Part shown: piece by piece, positions 16,523-24,727 of the stretch
Layout: each line of letters opens with the position of its first letter
Position numbering within the stretch: position 1 is the first letter of the stretch
Program-made: the position numbers and the translations under genes
Notes under the pieces: model-generated
Databases searched by the model: none
Seen by the model: the letters and a program-made list of their open reading frames with translations, nothing else
Told to the model about the DNA's origin: nothing
Assembly (NCBI RefSeq): GCF_002102345.1
Contig: NZ_LQPP01000030.1
Location: 124,001-188,000 of the forward strand
Length of the DNA: 64,000 nucleotides
Direction: 5' to 3'
Source of the DNA: Mycolicibacterium peregrinum
GTDB lineage: Bacteria; Actinomycetota; Actinomycetes; Mycobacteriales; Mycobacteriaceae

Positions 16523-16990
16523 TCAGGTGCCGAACACCAGCGACACCAGCCGCGCCAGGCCCAGGTCGGCGCCGGAGATCAGTGCCACCATGAACACCAG
16601 GAAGACCAGCACCACCGAGGTGTAGCTGACCATCTGCTTGCGGTTCGGCCAGATCACCTTGCGGAGCTCGGCAACGACCTGCTTCAGGTAGTTGACGACG
16701 AACATGATCGGGTTGCGCGACGGACCGGTCTTCTTGGCCTTCGCGTTCTTCTTGGCCTTCTTCGACTTACCGGAGTCGGCCTTGGCATCATCGCTCGACG
16801 TGTCGCCCTCGGCGGCCTCGTCACCGTCGGCCTCACCAGCCGCACCACGACGGCTCCGTTTGCCGGTCGGGCGCAGCGGCCGGGTCACCACCGCGGTCTG
16901 ACCGCGGGAGGTGTCCGTTGCCCCGGTGTCGGTGCCGGCGTCGGTTCCAGTGTCGTCTGCGGAGCCGGCACCTTCGCGCTCGTCGCTCAC
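16523..16990 (-). CDS. secE: Preprotein translocase subunit SecE
   Basis: About 155 residues from the GTG at 16990, which is preceded by AAAGG at 6 bases. A long, charged, low-complexity cytoplasmic segment precedes the conserved SecE core NYLKQVVAELRKVIWPNRKQ and one transmembrane helix (TSVVLVFLVFMVALISG). It is the small essential subunit of the SecYEG channel. The reading frame stays open to 17038, but the start at 16990 matches the known mycobacterial N-terminus and the ribosome site. Confidence 0.95.
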   Translation of the reverse strand: MSDEREGAGSADDTGTDAGTDTGATDTSRGQTAVVTRPLRPTGKRSRRGAAGEADGDEAAEGDTSSDDAKADSGKSKKAKKNAKAKKTGPSRNPIMFVVNYLKQVVAELRKVIWPNRKQMVSYTSVVLVFLVFMVALISGADLGLARLVSLVFGT

Positions 16991-17060
16991 CGCATGCCTT
17001 TCATCCTGGTTTGTATGTCCACCTTCCAGTGTCCACACGTTGTCGAGTATTCAGTTTGAG

Positions 17061-17133
<73 letters not shown>

Positions 17134-17295
17134 CTGTTGGTGACTTTCTGGCGCTTTTGTCACCGTACTGCGCCGAGGCTTACACAATTCGCGCGCGGCC
17201 CGTTCGATGGTCAAGCCGACGGACAGCGCGCTGAAATGGGAAAAACCCCGAGTGCCGAGTGTACCCCGGCGTGGGTGCCATCTACTAATCGCTCG

Positions 17296-17805
17296 TTACT
17301 CGCCGGCGGCCTTCCGCATGACCTTGCCGGTTTCCGGATCCCACTTGACATGGATGGAGTCGTCGGCGTCGTGACCCATCATCGTGGTGATGGCCTCGAG
17401 GACCACCTCGCCGTTGTCGTCGGTGCACACGTTGTGCGTGACGACGATGTCCGCGCCGAAGCGCTCCTCGACCGAGGCGACCTCCATGACGGCGTGCAGC
17501 TGATCGCCGGCCTTGAGCGGCTTGCGGTACAGGAATTTCTGGTCCACCTGGACGATCTGCTTGGTTTCCATGCCGATGTCGACATTCTGGAAGAAGTGTT
17601 CCTGCACCAGCAGCGCCAGGGTGGAGGCGAAGGTCAGCGGCGCGACGAGGGTGTCGTGGCCGAGTTCGGCGGCGGCAGCCTCATCGTGGCTGGCCGGGTC
17701 CATGGCCTTGACGGCCTTGGCGTACTGGCGGATCTGCTCGCGGCCGATCAGGAAGGGATACGGATACTTCCAGACCATTCCCCGGATGTCAGCCTTGAGT
17801 GCCAT
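17296..17805 (-). CDS. hadC: (3R)-hydroxyacyl-ACP dehydratase subunit HadC
   Basis: 169 residues, hot-dog fold partner of HadB in the FAS-II dehydratase that elongates meromycolate chains. It has the MaoC-like N-terminal fold (MALKADIRGMVWKYPYPF, HDEAAAAELGHDTLVAPLTF) but lacks the hydratase D-H pair, consistent with a stabilising, substrate-binding subunit; HadB supplies catalysis. Start ATG at 17805 matches the known HadC N-terminus; upstream in-frame codons lie within hadB. It follows hadB by 13 bp. Confidence 0.95.
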   Translation of the reverse strand: MALKADIRGMVWKYPYPFLIGREQIRQYAKAVKAMDPASHDEAAAAELGHDTLVAPLTFASTLALLVQEHFFQNVDIGMETKQIVQVDQKFLYRKPLKAGDQLHAVMEVASVEERFGADIVVTHNVCTDDNGEVVLEAITTMMGHDADDSIHVKWDPETGKVMRKAAGE

Positions 17806-17818
17806 GGCCCAGAACTCC

Positions 17819-18247
17819 TTACGCCAGTTTTGCGGTCGCTGTGGCCCGCCCGAAGATCTTCTTTCCGCCCGCGGTCGCCGAGATGGCGAGGGTGACCAGC
17901 TTCTGCTCGGGGTCGACGGACTTGACCCGTCCGTTGAAGACGATCTCGGCGCCCACACCGTCGTTGGGGACGGGCACCACCGCGGTGAAGCGGACGTTGT
18001 ACTCGGTCACGGCAGCCGGGTCGCCGACCCAGCCGGTGACGTAGCCGCCACCGAGGCCCATGGTCAGCATGCCGTGGGCGATCGCGGTGTCGAGGCCGAC
18101 CTGCTTGGCGATCTCGTCGTCCCAGTGGATCGGGTTGAGGTCACCGGACACACCGGCGTAGTTGACCAGGTCTCCACGGGTCAGCGGGATCACCCGCTCC
18201 GGAAGCGTGTCACCGACCTGAACTGAACTGAACTCGCGCAGCGCCAT
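17819..18247 (-). CDS. hadB: (3R)-hydroxyacyl-ACP dehydratase catalytic subunit HadB
   Basis: 142 residues. It carries the hydratase-2 motif SGDLNPIHWDD with catalytic D36 and H41, the positions known for the mycobacterial enzyme. With HadA or HadC it forms the heterodimers HadAB and HadBC, dehydrating 3-hydroxyacyl-AcpM in mycolate synthesis. Its ATG overlaps the hadA stop (TGATG), a tight translational coupling. HadAB is the target of activated thiacetazone and isoxyl. Confidence 0.96.
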   Translation of the reverse strand: MALREFSSVQVGDTLPERVIPLTRGDLVNYAGVSGDLNPIHWDDEIAKQVGLDTAIAHGMLTMGLGGGYVTGWVGDPAAVTEYNVRFTAVVPVPNDGVGAEIVFNGRVKSVDPEQKLVTLAISATAGGKKIFGRATATAKLA

Positions 18248-18711
18248 CAGTTAAAACCCTCTTCTCCGTCGCCCGCACGCCCGGCCAGGGTCGTGTAGGC
18301 CTCCTGGACCACGTCACCTTTGTCGTCGGTGATGATGTTCTTGGTAACGATGATGTCGGTGCCGTGCGCCTTGCGCACGGAATGCACGTACACGTCGCAG
18401 TACAGCTTGTCACCGGCCTTGACCGGCTTCAGGAACTTGAGCTCCTGATCGACCTGGACGATCTGAGCGTCCTGGATGCCGATGTCGGCCCACTCGAAGA
18501 ATGCCCACTGCGCCTGGTAACCGAAGATGCAGATGAACGTCAGCGGCGCCAGCAGCGAGTCGTGGCCGAGCTCGGCCGCGGCAGCCTCGTCGTGGAAGAA
18601 CGCATCGTCGTTCTTGACCGCGATCGCATGCTCGCGGATCTTCTCGCGTCCGACTTCGTAATGCTCAGGATGCCGATAATGCATCCCGACGATGCTGGTC
18701 GAAAGAGCCAC
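18247..18711 (-). CDS. hadA: (3R)-hydroxyacyl-ACP dehydratase subunit HadA
   Basis: 154 residues. Hot-dog fold protein paralogous to HadC (shared HDEAAAAELGHD and IVQVDQELKFLKP). It lacks the D/H catalytic pair, so it depends on HadB. HadAB acts on shorter meromycolate intermediates. A conserved Cys, known in M. tuberculosis as the thiacetazone attachment site, corresponds to C61 there; here the equivalent stretch reads LLAPLTFICIFG and retains a Cys. It begins 9 bp downstream of rpmG. Confidence 0.95.
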   Translation of the reverse strand: MALSTSIVGMHYRHPEHYEVGREKIREHAIAVKNDDAFFHDEAAAAELGHDSLLAPLTFICIFGYQAQWAFFEWADIGIQDAQIVQVDQELKFLKPVKAGDKLYCDVYVHSVRKAHGTDIIVTKNIITDDKGDVVQEAYTTLAGRAGDGEEGFN

Positions 18712-18720
18712 AGCGAATGG

Positions 18721-18888
18721 CTATCGCGACTCTTTGTGCGGCTGGTGGGTGCCGCAATTGGGGCAGAACTTCTTGATCTCGAGCCGGTCGGGATCGTTGC
18801 GGCGGTTCTTCTTGGTGATGTAGTTGCGGTGCTTGCACACCTCGCACGCCAAAGTGATCTTCGGCCGTACGTCGGTACTCGACGCCAC
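18721..18888 (-). CDS. rpmG: 50S ribosomal protein L33 (zinc-ribbon, C+ form)
   Basis: 55 residues beginning with [18 protein letters not shown] and ending THQPHKESR. Four cysteines (C15, C18, C42, C45) form the zinc ribbon, so this is the C+ (zinc-binding) paralogue rather than the zinc-free one induced during zinc starvation. GTG start at 18888. First protein gene of the rpmG-hadABC run. Confidence 0.95.
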
Positions 18889-18934
18889 GTCAGTTCTCCC
18901 TGCTCAAAATCACGCTCTGCTTTTGATGTTCCTG

Positions 18935-19008
18935 TAGCGGTGGGGAGGCTCGATCTCCCGACCTCACGATTATGAGTCGTGCGCTCTAACCAGCTGAGCT
19001 ACACCGCC
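18935..19008 (-). tRNA. tRNA-Met (CAT), elongator
   Basis: 74-nt cloverleaf: acceptor GGCGGTG/CACCGCT with a G-U first pair, D-arm GCTC with TTAGAGC, anticodon loop CTCATAA giving CAT, T-loop ATCGAGC. The paired first base argues for the elongator rather than the initiator tRNA. Confidence 0.93.
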
Positions 19009-19047
19009 CCGATCGACGCGGGCGGGGCTCCGCCCGGGCGTCCACCG

Positions 19048-19120
19048 AGCCCCCTAACGGAATCGAACCGTTGACCTTTTCCTTACCATGGAAACGCTCT
19101 GCCGACTGAGCTAAGGGGGC
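19048..19120 (-). tRNA. tRNA-Thr (GGT)
   Basis: 73-nt cloverleaf: acceptor GCCCCCT/AGGGGGC, anticodon stem TTTCC/GGAAA around ATGGTAA (anticodon GGT), T-loop TTCGATT. Upstream of tRNA-Met and rpmG on the same strand, probably one transcription unit. Confidence 0.95.
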
Positions 19121-19165
19121 TTGTCCCGCAGCGTTGCGGCTGCGGGGCCTTAAAGAGGGTACAAC

Positions 19166-19213
19166 CTCCCCGGCAGCCAAACCAAACCGCAGGTCAGCGC
19201 GGCCGCCGGGGAG
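19166..19213. terminator. Possible hairpin between hmp and tRNA-Thr
   Basis: CTCCCCGGC (19166-19174) is complementary to GCCGGGGAG (19205-19213) across a 30-base loop. It is placed just after the flavohemoglobin stop. The long loop makes it only a weak terminator candidate. Confidence 0.3.
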
Positions 19214-19230
19214 CTGTTTTGCCTGGTCGG

Positions 19231-20466
19231 TTAATCCAGCAGCCAATCGTTGGGCGCGAAGAGCTCGCAGTGCACCCGCTCGTGGGCGACTCCTCGGTCG
19301 CTCAACTGGGTGCGGACTGCCTCGACGAATCCGGCCCCGCCACACAGGTAGTACGCGGCGTCGGCGGGCAGGTCGATCCCGTCGAGTTTGAGCAGTCCGG
19401 CATGCACGCCGGCCACCCCTCCGGTGACACCGTCCTCGTACCAGAGGTCGAGGCCTGCGTTGGGCAGCGCGTCGATCAGCTCATGCTGGCGTTCGCGCAT
19501 CGGTTGGCCGCTGTCGCTGCGGTCGGCGTGCAGGACCCGCACGTGGGTGTCGGGCGCCTCGGCGGCCAGGAACTCCAGGATGCCGACCATCGGGGTGATC
19601 CCGATGCCCGCCGAGACCAGCACCAGCGGACCATCGGGCTTGCCGCCGGAGTACAGATCGCCGAACGGCAGCGTGACGTCCAGCAGGTCGCCGATGCACA
19701 GGTTGGCCCGGATCCAAGACGACACCTCGCCGGCGGGCTGGTCCGCGACGGCGTCGACGGGCTTGACCGCAAACGTCAGATCGGTGGACCCCGGCGCGCC
19801 AACAAGGCTGTACTGGCGTAGCTGACGGGCGCCGTCGGGCAGCGTGACGCCGACCGAGACGTATTGCCCGGCAATGAAGTTGACGGGTTCTGCGGCGCGG
19901 ACCGTGACCAGCACGGCACCGGACGGGTCGTCGACGCGGGAGACGACGCGCAACCGCCGGAAGACGTCACCGGGTTCCACACCGGCACCGGCGTAGAGGT
20001 CACGCTCCAGGGCGATCAGGGTGTCGGCCATGATCCAGTAGACGCGGTCCCAGGCCTCGGCCACCTCGGGCGTCACGGTGTCGGCGCCCAGTACCTCGAC
20101 GATCGCGGCGAACAGGTTGTCGTGCACGATCGGGTACTGGTCGGCGGTGATGCCCAGCGAGGCGTGCTTGTGGCCGATCCGGGCCAGCAGCGCCGACGGG
20201 TGGGGCAGGTCGGGGTTCACCAGGTGGGTGGCGAACGTGGCGATGGACGCCGCCAGCGCGCGCTGCTGGGCGCCCTGGGCCTGGTTGCCGCGGTTGAACA
20301 GGTTGCGCAGCAGCTCGGGGTGGTTGGCGAACAGCCGGCGGTAGAACTCCGAGGTGATCTCGTCGATGTGCGCGCCGATGAGAGGCAGTGTCGCGGAGAC
20401 GATCTCGGCGTGCTCGGGCTCCAGTTCGTCGCGTACCGCAGACGGCTCGGGGCTGGTGACGGTCAT
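19231..20466 (-). CDS. hmp: Flavohemoglobin (nitric oxide dioxygenase)
   Basis: 411 residues: N-terminal globin (about 15-155) with proximal H101 in IGHKHASLGI, distal Tyr B10 in EFYRRLF (Y42) and Gln in NQAQGAQQ. It continues with an FAD-binding barrel (RQYSL) and an NAD(P)H domain (SAGIGITPMVGILEFL). All three parts of a classical Hmp are present, so it should oxidise NO to nitrate using NAD(P)H and oxygen. Its ATG overlaps the stop of the NsrR-type gene by 4 bases (ATGA), implying NO-responsive control. Confidence 0.93.
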   Translation of the reverse strand: MTVTSPEPSAVRDELEPEHAEIVSATLPLIGAHIDEITSEFYRRLFANHPELLRNLFNRGNQAQGAQQRALAASIATFATHLVNPDLPHPSALLARIGHKHASLGITADQYPIVHDNLFAAIVEVLGADTVTPEVAEAWDRVYWIMADTLIALERDLYAGAGVEPGDVFRRLRVVSRVDDPSGAVLVTVRAAEPVNFIAGQYVSVGVTLPDGARQLRQYSLVGAPGSTDLTFAVKPVDAVADQPAGEVSSWIRANLCIGDLLDVTLPFGDLYSGGKPDGPLVLVSAGIGITPMVGILEFLAAEAPDTHVRVLHADRSDSGQPMRERQHELIDALPNAGLDLWYEDGVTGGVAGVHAGLLKLDGIDLPADAAYYLCGGAGFVEAVRTQLSDRGVAHERVHCELFAPNDWLLD

Positions 20467-20915
20467 CGGGGATTCCTTTCAGGGGTGGTGAGTTGCAGAA
20501 CAATCGGTAGGCGGCTGTCAGCCGTCAGGTCTGTGACGGTGTAGCGGTCTAGTTCGCGATAGAACGCCTCCTTCGCGTCGGCCAGCACGCGGCGCAGCCG
20601 GCAGGCTGCGATGAGCGGACACGGGGAGTCCCCGCCGCATTCGATGACCTCGCGGTCCCCTTCGAGTTCGCGCACCAGCCGGCCGATCGAGGCATTGCGC
20701 CCGGCCTCGGTGAGCATCAGTCCCCCGACCCGGCCGCGCCGCGCGTGCACCATGCCGAGCTCGGACAGCTTGGAGACGGCCTTCGCGACGTGATGCTCGG
20801 AGGCGTTGGCGCCCGAGGCGATGGTGCGGGTGGTAATGCGCCGATCCTCGGTCTCTCCCGAGGACAGCAGCATCAAGGTGCGCAGTCCTAGGTCGGTGAA
20901 CCGGGTGAGGTGCAT
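20463..20915 (-). CDS. nsrR: NsrR-type Rrf2-family [4Fe-4S] NO sensor
   Basis: 150 residues. Rrf2 winged helix (TIASGANASEHHVAKAVSKL) followed by three cysteines C93, C99 and C105 (ECGGDSPCPLIAAC). D8 in RFTDLG is also present. These are the same four cluster ligands, at the same numbers, that I recall for Streptomyces coelicolor NsrR (D8, C93, C99, C105). It should repress hmp and itself until NO destroys the cluster. The palindrome at 20936-20950 is the likely operator. Confidence 0.92.
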   Translation of the reverse strand: MHLTRFTDLGLRTLMLLSSGETEDRRITTRTIASGANASEHHVAKAVSKLSELGMVHARRGRVGGLMLTEAGRNASIGRLVRELEGDREVIECGGDSPCPLIAACRLRRVLADAKEAFYRELDRYTVTDLTADSRLPIVLQLTTPERNPR

Positions 20916-20935
20916 ACCGATGACGCTAGTAATTC

Positions 20936-20950
20936 CGCATTTTTGATGCG
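20936..20950. promoter_or_regulatory. Putative NsrR operator
   Basis: CGCAT-TTTTG-ATGCG, perfect 5-bp arms, 21 bp upstream of the nsrR start. Its GCAT/ATGC halves resemble the known NsrR consensus halves. Confidence 0.5.
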
Positions 20951-21039
20951 AGTTTTATCGGTGTGGGTTCAAACACGCCATGACGTGCGGTTTTTGGACC
21001 TGCAGGGATGGTCAGACGGAGCCGCAATAGGCTTGGCGC

Positions 21040-21765
21040 ATGTCCGAGCCCAACGCCCAAGACCGCTTGTACTTCCGGCAGTTGCTGTCGGGCCGCGACT
21101 ACGCGGCCGGCGACCCGATCGCCCAGCAGATGCGCAACTTCTCCTATCTGATCGGGGACCGCGAGACGGGCGACGCGGTCGTGGTCGATCCGGCCTACGC
21201 GGCCAACGATCTCGTCGATGCGCTGGAGGCCGACGACATGCGTCTCTCCGGCGTGCTCGTCACCCATCACCACCCGGACCACGTCGGCGGCACGATGGCG
21301 GGCTTCACCCTCAAGGGCCTCGCCGAACTGTTGGAACGCCAGAGCGTGCCGGTCCACGTCAACTCCCACGAGGCCGACTGGGTCTCCCAGGTCACCGGGA
21401 TCGCACCGAGTGAGCTGACCTCGCACGTCCACGGCGACAAGGTTTCGGTCGGCGCGGTGGAGATCGAGCTACTCCACACTCCCGGCCATACGCCGGGCAG
21501 CCAGTGCTTCCTGGTGGACGGCCGGCTGGTTGCCGGGGACACATTGTTCCTCGACGGATGCGGTCGCACCGACTTTCCCGGCGGCAATGTCGACGACATG
21601 TTCCGCAGCCTGCAGGCGCTGGCCCAGCTGTCCGGAGACCCGACCGTCTTCCCGGGGCACTGGTACTCGGAAGAACCGAGCGCCCCGCTCGATGAGGTCA
21701 AACGCAGCAACTACGTGTATCGCGCGTCGAACCTCGACCAATGGCGCATGTTGATGGGCGGCTGA
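21040..21765 (+). CDS. MBL-fold hydrolase (glyoxalase II-like)
   Basis: 241 residues. Zinc motif THHHPDHVGG (HxHxDH) near residue 76, further ligands in HTPGHTPGS, AGDTLFLDGCGRTDFPGG and FPGHWYS. The order is that of glyoxalase II or persulfide dioxygenase-type enzymes; it is the positional counterpart of M. tuberculosis Rv0634c. Two ferrous or zinc ions are expected. The substrate is probably a thiol ester or mycothiol adduct, not determinable here. It is divergent from nsrR. Confidence 0.88.
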   Translation: MSEPNAQDRLYFRQLLSGRDYAAGDPIAQQMRNFSYLIGDRETGDAVVVDPAYAANDLVDALEADDMRLSGVLVTHHHPDHVGGTMAGFTLKGLAELLERQSVPVHVNSHEADWVSQVTGIAPSELTSHVHGDKVSVGAVEIELLHTPGHTPGSQCFLVDGRLVAGDTLFLDGCGRTDFPGGNVDDMFRSLQALAQLSGDPTVFPGHWYSEEPSAPLDEVKRSNYVYRASNLDQWRMLMGG

Positions 21766-22005
21766 TGAATCGTTGCAGTGCGGCAAAGTACGGAATCCTC
21801 TGAATTGACGGCGCTGCAACGGGGCAAACCCGCCCTGTTACGGTCCTCCTGCCACGGATTTCGTTGCACAAGCAGTTGCAACGGCAACTACGTACCGTTG
21901 TGCGCGATTCGAGTAGTGCAATACTCAGGACATCAGCCCGCAGACCCGGCAAAGTACTAGTCAGCATCAGTTGAGCAGTAGTTGACAGTCCCGCCGGGGG
22001 TCGCC

Positions 22006-22995
22006 GTGAAGAACATCGTGCTGTGCTTCGACCACACAGATGAACATCCCGGACTCCGTGACGCGTCGAATACCGAGATGCTGTTTCGGTTGCTGGACGG
22101 CACCGATCAGCTGACCTGGTATCACAGCGGCACGGCCGTACGACACGGCAGACGGCTCGCGCCGGCCCGCCGCGGCGACCCGGCCAGCGAAGCCCGCGCG
22201 GCCATCGCCGAGGCCTACCACTTCCTCGGCGACGCGTGGGATCCCGGAGACCAGATCTTCGTGTTCGGCGGCGGCGAGGGTGGGCATCGCGCCGGTGAAC
22301 TGGCCACCCTGCTCGGCACGGTCGGATTGTTGCCGGCCCATTCCGATGACGTACTCGACTACGCGCTTGCCACCTACGTGCTGCCGCGCACGGCGCGCAC
22401 GCCCCAGGACTGGCGACAGATCAGGGTGCTGGCGGCGCAGTTGTTCGGTGATCGCGATCCGGCCGTACCGGTGCGGTTCGTCGGGCTGTGGAATGCCACG
22501 GCCACGCCCGGAACCAAGCGTCACATGGGCCCGCTGCCGACGGTGGAGTCCGGTCGGCACGCGGTGGCGGTCGACGGCGGTCGCCGGACGATGCGGTACT
22601 GCGAGAGTCTTGATGAGGTCTGGTTCCGGGGAACGCGTGGCGACGTCGTCGGCGGCACCGGGGCGTGCTGGCCGCTGGCCGACATCGCCCTGGACTGGAT
22701 GTTGGACGGAGCCATTGCCGCGGGGCTGCGGGTTCACGACCACAGTGCCTGCCCCACCGATCTCGACGCGCTGGCCGGGACCGCGCCGGCGATCGGCCGG
22801 TGCCGGGCGCCGCTGGACGCCAAGGTGCACGCCAGTGTCGAGGTGTACCTGCGCTCGCACCCGCACTATTGGCGGCGATTGCCCGCGCGCATCGAATGGA
22901 CCGATATCGAGTGGCTGGCCCGCGGCGAGCGGTTGGTCCACACGCCGGTGACCGTGCCGGTGCAGCGCGACATCCTCACCGCCGTCGCCTCGTGA
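22006..22995 (+). CDS. DUF2235-like (phospholipase-type) domain protein lacking the Ser nucleophile
   Basis: 329 residues from the GTG at 22006 (GGGGG 5 bases upstream); a TTG at 21982 is the alternative. The opening KNIVLCFDHTDEH and the overall pattern resemble DUF2235, an alpha/beta-hydrolase domain found in bacterial phospholipase effectors. In that family the elbow reads GFSRGA; here the equivalent segment is FGGGEGGHRAGEL, in which the Ser is replaced by Gly. A non-catalytic or altered role is therefore likely. No signal peptide. It is separated by 69 bp from the anchored protein downstream. Confidence 0.6.
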   Translation: MKNIVLCFDHTDEHPGLRDASNTEMLFRLLDGTDQLTWYHSGTAVRHGRRLAPARRGDPASEARAAIAEAYHFLGDAWDPGDQIFVFGGGEGGHRAGELATLLGTVGLLPAHSDDVLDYALATYVLPRTARTPQDWRQIRVLAAQLFGDRDPAVPVRFVGLWNATATPGTKRHMGPLPTVESGRHAVAVDGGRRTMRYCESLDEVWFRGTRGDVVGGTGACWPLADIALDWMLDGAIAAGLRVHDHSACPTDLDALAGTAPAIGRCRAPLDAKVHASVEVYLRSHPHYWRRLPARIEWTDIEWLARGERLVHTPVTVPVQRDILTAVAS

Positions 22996-23064
22996 GGACG
23001 CTGGTTTGACCGAAGTTTGCTGAGCCGGACCGCTGCCCAGGCTGAATGTCCGTGATATACCCAC

Positions 23065-23916
23065 TTGGTGGGGATCATCGATTCAGTCACGGAGCGGGGG
23101 CGTGAGTTGGCTAGTTTCGAACCGGGTGCATGGACTGCGCTCGCAGCATGGGTGGCGATCGTCGTCATCGTCATCGCGTTGATCTATGCGTGGCGGCAGT
23201 ATCTGAAGGCCAGGGACCGGCGCGCGGAGCTGACCCAGCCGAACGTGTCGATGTTCATGGAACCGAGCAGTGCCGATTGGCATCTGGTGGAGCTGGTCGT
23301 CCGTAACTACGGCCAGCGACCGGCGTACGGGTTGCGGTTCGAGTTCGCGAACCCTCCCACGGTCGGCAAGTACGAGAGCTCGTATGACGACAACTTCGTC
23401 GACATCGTGCCGTTGAACCTGCCCGCCGAGATCCCGTATCTGGCGCCGTCGCAGGAGTGGCGCATCGTGTGGGATTCGGCGCTGGACCGCAAGCAGCTCG
23501 GTGAGGCGATCGCGTCCCGCTTCGACGGGGCGGTCACCTATTACGACGAGCCGGGCTCGGCCGGCAAGCCCAGCGGCCGCAAGCTGCGCAACACCGCGGT
23601 GCTGGATTGGGCGACATTGCCGCCGGTGGACCGCATGGAACTGCTGACCACCCACGATCAGGCCCGGCGGGAGAAGCAGAAGCTGGAGTTGTTGCGCGGC
23701 GTGCTGACGTATTTCCAGTACGCCGCCAAGGAGACGGACGAGCAGAAGCTGCGTTCGGAGATCAATCGCATCAACGCCATGGGCGCCGAGATGCGCTCCC
23801 GCTGGCGCGATCGCTACGAGGCCGGCGACGACGATGACGATGATTACGACGACGATGATCCCGAGACCGATCTGATCAAGCCGGCGACGACCTCCGGCAG
23901 GCGTCACCGGGCCTGA
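23065..23916 (+). CDS. Membrane-anchored protein with acidic C-terminal tail
   Basis: 283 residues (TTG at 23065 or GTG at 23068). One transmembrane helix near the N-terminus (ALAAWVAIVVIVIALIYAW) is followed by a soluble beta-rich domain (about 60-180), a helical, charged segment, and a run of Asp residues at about 253-264. No recognised domain. Length, anchor and position fit M. tuberculosis Rv0633c, an uncharacterised exported protein. The Asp run may bind Ca2+ or contact basic partners, which is speculation. Confidence 0.75.
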   Translation: MVGIIDSVTERGRELASFEPGAWTALAAWVAIVVIVIALIYAWRQYLKARDRRAELTQPNVSMFMEPSSADWHLVELVVRNYGQRPAYGLRFEFANPPTVGKYESSYDDNFVDIVPLNLPAEIPYLAPSQEWRIVWDSALDRKQLGEAIASRFDGAVTYYDEPGSAGKPSGRKLRNTAVLDWATLPPVDRMELLTTHDQARREKQKLELLRGVLTYFQYAAKETDEQKLRSEINRINAMGAEMRSRWRDRYEAGDDDDDDYDDDDPETDLIKPATTSGRRHRA

Positions 23917-23939
23917 GCCCACTCGCTAGCATCAGTGCG

Positions 23940-24650
23940 ATGAGCAGCCTGGTGAGCTACGAGCTCAACGATGCCGTGGCCACGATCACGATGGACGACG
24001 GCAAGGTCAACGCACTGTCGCCTGCGATGCAGGCCGAGATCAACGCGGCGCTGGATCAGGCCGCCGGCGGCGCGGCTGCCGGCGAGGTGAAAGCCGTGGT
24101 GCTCGCGGGCAATTCGAAGGTGTTCAGCGGCGGGTTCGACCTGAGCGTGTTCTCGTCGGGCGACGTGGCCGCGACCCTGGGCATGCTCGCCGGCGGTTTC
24201 GAACTGTCGGTGCGCTGTCTGAGTTTCCCGGTGCCGGTGATCATGGCCGCCACCGGTCACGCGATTGCGATGGGCTCGTTCCTGCTGCTGTCTGGTGATC
24301 ATCGGGTCGGGGCGGTGACGTCGCGGTGCCAGGCCAATGAGGTGAAGATCGGGATGACGCTGCCGAACGCGGCCATCGAGATCATGCGGATGCGCTTGAC
24401 CCGCGCGGCCTTTCAGCGCGGGATCGCCATGGCGGCGGTGTTCACCGGTGACGCGGCGATCGCGGGCGGTTGGCTCGACGAGGTCGTCGAGGCCGACGCG
24501 GTGCTGTCCCGCGCCCAGGAGGTGGCGGCCGAGGCCGCAGCGACCCTGAACACCGGCGCGCACGTGGCCAGCAAGCTCAAGGCCCGGGCCGAGGCCCTGA
24601 CCGCGATTCGTGCGGGAATCGACGGCCTGGCACAGGAATTCGCGGGCTAG
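23940..24650 (+). CDS. echA3: Enoyl-CoA hydratase/isomerase family protein (EchA3-like)
   Basis: 236-residue crotonase-fold protein; positional counterpart of Rv0632c. The oxyanion-hole segments are present (GNSKVFSGGFDLSVF and ATGHAIAMGSFLLLSGDH). The first catalytic Glu of hydratases, normally in the GGxxELA segment, is replaced in AMGSFLLLS, while the second Glu region is retained as NEVKIGMTLP. Hydratase activity is therefore doubtful and isomerase or hydrolase chemistry is possible. Convergent with the DUF559-type gene. Confidence 0.82.
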   Translation: MSSLVSYELNDAVATITMDDGKVNALSPAMQAEINAALDQAAGGAAAGEVKAVVLAGNSKVFSGGFDLSVFSSGDVAATLGMLAGGFELSVRCLSFPVPVIMAATGHAIAMGSFLLLSGDHRVGAVTSRCQANEVKIGMTLPNAAIEIMRMRLTRAAFQRGIAMAAVFTGDAAIAGGWLDEVVEADAVLSRAQEVAAEAAATLNTGAHVASKLKARAEALTAIRAGIDGLAQEFAG

Positions 24651-24685
24651 TTTCCGTTTTCGGGGCGGTGCCCATTCACGTATGA

Positions 24686-24727
24686 AGCGCTGCGGCGATT
24701 TTTCGATCGTTTTCCCGCCACAGCGCT
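24686..24727. terminator. Bidirectional stem-loop between echA3 and DUF559 gene
   Basis: AGCGCTGCGGC (24686-24696) pairs with GCCACAGCGCT (24717-24727) with one mismatch. The loop is T-rich on both strands. It overlaps the DUF559 gene stop. Confidence 0.55.

Noticed and set aside
18935..19120. tRNA-associated integration site
   Set aside because: No integrase, no duplicated tRNA end and no att-like repeat near the tRNA genes.
21781..21957. Direct repeat CGGCAAAGTAC at 21781-21791 and 21947-21957
   Set aside because: Only two copies of 11 bp, 166 bp apart in an intergenic region; no mobile element or array around them.
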